Positions 33,125-35,294 of a DNA stretch of 35,294 nt are shown here, piece after piece; position 1 is the stretch's first letter; each line of letters opens with the position of its first letter. This stretch comes from Rhizomicrobium sp. (GTDB lineage Bacteria > Pseudomonadota > Alphaproteobacteria > Micropepsales > Micropepsaceae), in the NCBI GenBank assembly GCA_025451875.1, contig JANWJQ010000102.1, positions 1-35,294 of the forward strand, written 5' to 3'. Position numbers and translations under genes: made by a program. Below the pieces are notes generated by a model. That model ran no database searches. It saw only the letters and a list, made by a program, of their open reading frames with translations, and was not told where the DNA came from.

Positions 33125-33942
33125 TGAAACGCATTTCGATCTGCCTTCTGCTCCTGCTCGGCGGGTGCGGGCAAACCGATGACGGGGCATGGCTGGGTTA
33201 CGGCGAAGGCGACAATGCCTTCATCTCCGCACCACAGCCGGGATGGGTTTCATCGCTCCATGTGGAACGGGGCGCGTATGTCCATCGTGGCGATCTTCTG
33301 TTCACGCTGGACGACACCGCACAGGTGGCGAGCCGCGATCAGGCCGTTGCCACGCTTACCACGGCCAAGGCATCGCTGGCGCAGGAACAGGCCAATCTCG
33401 CCTATGCCCGGATGCAATTGACACGGCAGACCGGGCTCGCGCGCGCGCATGCCGGAACGCCGACAGATCTGGATCTGGCGCGCTCCAACTATCAGCAATC
33501 GCAAGCGCGTATCGCGCAGCTGCAATCGCAGATCGCACAGATGAACGCCGCTCTTTCCGGCGCGACCTATTCGCTGACGCAGCGCAACGTTGTGTCACAG
33601 ACCGAAGGCCGCGTGCAGGACATCTATTTCCGCACCGGCGAATATGTGCCGGCCTCGACGCCAGTTCTTTCGGTTCTGCCGCCAAAGAACATCTATGTGC
33701 GCTTTTTTGTGCCGGAGACGCAGTTCTCCAGGGTGCATATCGGCCAGAAAGTGCGCATCACCTGCGACGGCTGCCAGCCCATGACAGCGCAGATCAGCTT
33801 CATCGCGCAGCAGGAAGAATTCACGCCGCCTGTCATCTTCAGCCAGGACAGCCGCACCAAACTTGTCTTTAAGCTGGAAGCGCGCATGCCGGGCGGGATG
33901 AAACTCAATCCTGGCCAACCGGTGCAGGTGCGGCCGCTCTGA
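33121..33942 (+). CDS. HlyD-family membrane fusion lipoprotein
   Basis: 273 residues. The N-terminal signal ends in a lipobox LLGGC with Cys16, so it is anchored as a lipoprotein. A biotinyl-lipoyl half (PGWVSSLHVERGAYVHRGDLLFTLD) precedes a coiled-coil hairpin of about residues 65-145 (TLTTAKASLAQEQANLAYARMQLTR and QSQARIAQLQSQIAQMNAAL), then the second lipoyl half (EGRVQDIYFRTGEYVPASTPVL) and a beta-barrel. It is the periplasmic link of an ABC exporter. Translationally coupled to TetR upstream; the ATPase gene starts two bases after its stop. Confidence 0.93.
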   Translation: MMKRISICLLLLLGGCGQTDDGAWLGYGEGDNAFISAPQPGWVSSLHVERGAYVHRGDLLFTLDDTAQVASRDQAVATLTTAKASLAQEQANLAYARMQLTRQTGLARAHAGTPTDLDLARSNYQQSQARIAQLQSQIAQMNAALSGATYSLTQRNVVSQTEGRVQDIYFRTGEYVPASTPVLSVLPPKNIYVRFFVPETQFSRVHIGQKVRITCDGCQPMTAQISFIAQQEEFTPPVIFSQDSRTKLVFKLEARMPGGMKLNPGQPVQVRPL

Positions 33943-33943
33943 C

Positions 33944-34858
33944 ATGGCAGACGATCTCGCCATCGATGTTCACGGACTAACCAAGCGCTTTGGCGCCAAG
34001 GTTGCGGTCGATCATGTCGACATCGCCGTGCCGTCCGGCGAGGTGTGGGGGTTCCTGGGACCGAACGGTTCGGGCAAGACGACAACCATTCGCATGCTGT
34101 GCGGGTTGCTGCATCCCGATGACGGCAGTGGCACCTGCCTCGGGCTCGATGTCATCACGCAATCCGAGCAGATCAAGCGCGAAGTGGGTTACATGACCCA
34201 GAGGTTCAGCTTCTGGGAGGATTTGTCGATCCGCGAGAATCTCGAATTCGTGGCGCGGATTTATGGTTTGCCGGATCGCGAAGCCAAGGTTGATCACACG
34301 CTTCAGCGTCTGGGTCTGGTGAAGCGCCAGAGGCAACTCGCGGGCGAACTTTCTGGCGGCTGGAAGCAGCGCATGGCGCTGGCGGCCTGCATGCTGCACG
34401 AGCCGAAGCTGCTTCTGCTCGACGAACCGACCGCGGGCGTCGATCCCAAAGCGCGGCGCGATTTCTGGGAAGAGATCCATGCCCTGAGCGAAGAAGGTCT
34501 GACAGTTCTCGTCTCCACCCACTACATGGATGAAGCGGAGCGCTGCGACCGCATCGTTTACATCCTGAACGGCAAGCTGATCGCCAAAGGCACCGTCAAC
34601 GAGGTGGTCGCACAATCGGGCCTGACCACTTTCGTGCTGGAAGGCGAATATGTGCGCCGCTTCCTGCAGAAAATTCAGGGCCAACCGGGCGTCGATTATG
34701 CGGGCTTCTTTGGCGCGGCTTTACGCGTATCCGGGCGCGACCGCGCGGCGCTCGAAAAGACGATCGCGCCTTACAGGAAGGAGGCCGGCGTCAATGTCAG
34801 CGAAACCAAGCCCAATCTGGAAGATGTGTTTATCCACCTGCAGGAGGACGCAAAATGA
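33944..34858 (+). CDS. ABC transporter ATP-binding protein of a drug-exporter type
   Basis: 304 residues. Walker A is GPNGSGKTTT, the signature is LSGGWKQRMALA, Walker B is LLLLDEPTAGVD and the H-loop is STHYMDEAE. The C-terminal extension (RVSGRDRAALEKTIAPYRKEAGVNVSETKPNLEDVFIHLQE) matches the drug-ABC/ABC-2 group. It is half the size of YbhF, which contains two such domains. It energises the adjacent permease and membrane-fusion protein. The stop overlaps the permease start (ATGA). Confidence 0.95.
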   Translation: MADDLAIDVHGLTKRFGAKVAVDHVDIAVPSGEVWGFLGPNGSGKTTTIRMLCGLLHPDDGSGTCLGLDVITQSEQIKREVGYMTQRFSFWEDLSIRENLEFVARIYGLPDREAKVDHTLQRLGLVKRQRQLAGELSGGWKQRMALAACMLHEPKLLLLDEPTAGVDPKARRDFWEEIHALSEEGLTVLVSTHYMDEAERCDRIVYILNGKLIAKGTVNEVVAQSGLTTFVLEGEYVRRFLQKIQGQPGVDYAGFFGAALRVSGRDRAALEKTIAPYRKEAGVNVSETKPNLEDVFIHLQEDAK

Positions 34859-35294
34859 GCAACGCGTTTTCCTTCGCGCGCGTTTATGCGATCCTGCTGA
34901 AAGAATTTCTGCAGATGCGCCGCGACCGCATCACGCTGGCGATGATCGTCGGCGTCCCGCTGATGCAGCTTTTCCTGTTCGGCTTTGCGATCAACTACAA
35001 TCCGAGGGCCTTGCCGACCGTCATCTCCGTGGACGATCCGGGCGTTTTCGCGCGTTCGGTGACCGTGGCGCTGGAGAATTCCAGCTACTTCAACATCGTG
35101 AAGGAAACCCATTCGCCGCGGGAAGCGCGCCGCTTGTTGCAGGAAGGCAAGGTTCTCTTCGCGGTGGAGATACCGGAGAACTTCACCCGCGACATCGTGC
35201 GCGGCAGCCCACCCGATCTTCTGATCGAAGTGGACGCGACTGACACGGCTGCCGGCTCCTACGCCATCGGCGCCCTCACCGGCATCGCCTCGAC
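34855..35294 (+). CDS. ABC-2 type permease, 3' part outside the window
   Basis: 146 residues are visible from ATG 34855, with AGGAGGACG just upstream. The N-terminus is cytosolic (RVYAILLKEFLQMRRDRITLAM), followed by one membrane segment at about 27-47 (ITLAMIVGVPLMQLFLFGFAI). A large periplasmic loop then begins (NPRALPTVISVDDPGVFARSVTVALENSSYF, EARRLLQEGKVLFAVEIPENFTRDIVRG). This pattern is that of YbhR/YbhS-like exporters. It is the last of the TetR/MFP/ATPase/permease set in the window; a second permease gene often follows in such operons. Confidence 0.9.
   Translation, partial: MSNAFSFARVYAILLKEFLQMRRDRITLAMIVGVPLMQLFLFGFAINYNPRALPTVISVDDPGVFARSVTVALENSSYFNIVKETHSPREARRLLQEGKVLFAVEIPENFTRDIVRGSPPDLLIEVDATDTAAGSYAIGALTGIAS

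Overview
The window is a typical chromosomal stretch of a high-GC alphaproteobacterium. This rests on an Irr-type Fur regulator with ICE-like boxes, an adjacent dnaG-rpoD pair, a fabA-fabB-fabI operon, two PAS_5-type proteins, a DUF4893 protein and a CC0125/CC1285-like lipoprotein. Genus cannot be fixed by eye. No tRNA, rRNA, CRISPR array, insertion sequence or prophage is visible. Coding density is very high, and the longest gene-free stretch is about 200 bases (3967-4166).

Layout. 1-5164 (mostly minus) holds rpoD (C-terminal part cut off by the window edge), dnaG and yqeY, with a plus-strand GAF-domain gene lying between dnaG and yqeY. 5282-7420 (plus) holds a small tRNA-binding protein, carA and a TerB-like gene. 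7438-10086 is a self-contained ECF sigma factor system: sigma factor, zinc-binding membrane anti-sigma factor, Tat-exported metallophosphoesterase and periplasmic cupredoxin. Two near-identical promoter-like sites precede the sigma gene and the metallophosphoesterase gene. 10095-13814 (minus) holds a solitary YjhX-type gene and the fabA-fabB-fabI-DUF4893 operon. 13894-16997 (plus) is an iron/peroxide-looking module: irr, a rubrerythrin preceded by an ICE-like Irr box, an Fe-S CCG-domain protein and a DUF3501 protein. A heptad-repeat terminator sits inside it.

16994-29725 is a dense set of accessory metabolic genes. It contains two PAS_5 proteins, a HAD phosphatase, a translationally coupled SDR/MBL/GST/GST run, a coupled RidA and flavin amine oxidase pair with a divergent TetR regulator, a zinc alcohol dehydrogenase, an amidase, a luciferase-like monooxygenase, a GFA-like protein and an isochorismatase-like hydrolase. 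29722-35294 holds a FATP-type acyl-CoA synthetase, a TusA-like protein, a lipoprotein, and a TetR/membrane-fusion/ABC exporter operon that runs off the right edge.

The two best candidates for systems not yet described are (i) the Irr/ICE-box rubrerythrin, Fe-S protein and DUF3501 module and (ii) the ECF regulon driving a Tat metallophosphoesterase plus cupredoxin. Starts, motifs and repeats were read directly from the sequence. Family names come from recall of family signatures without any database search.
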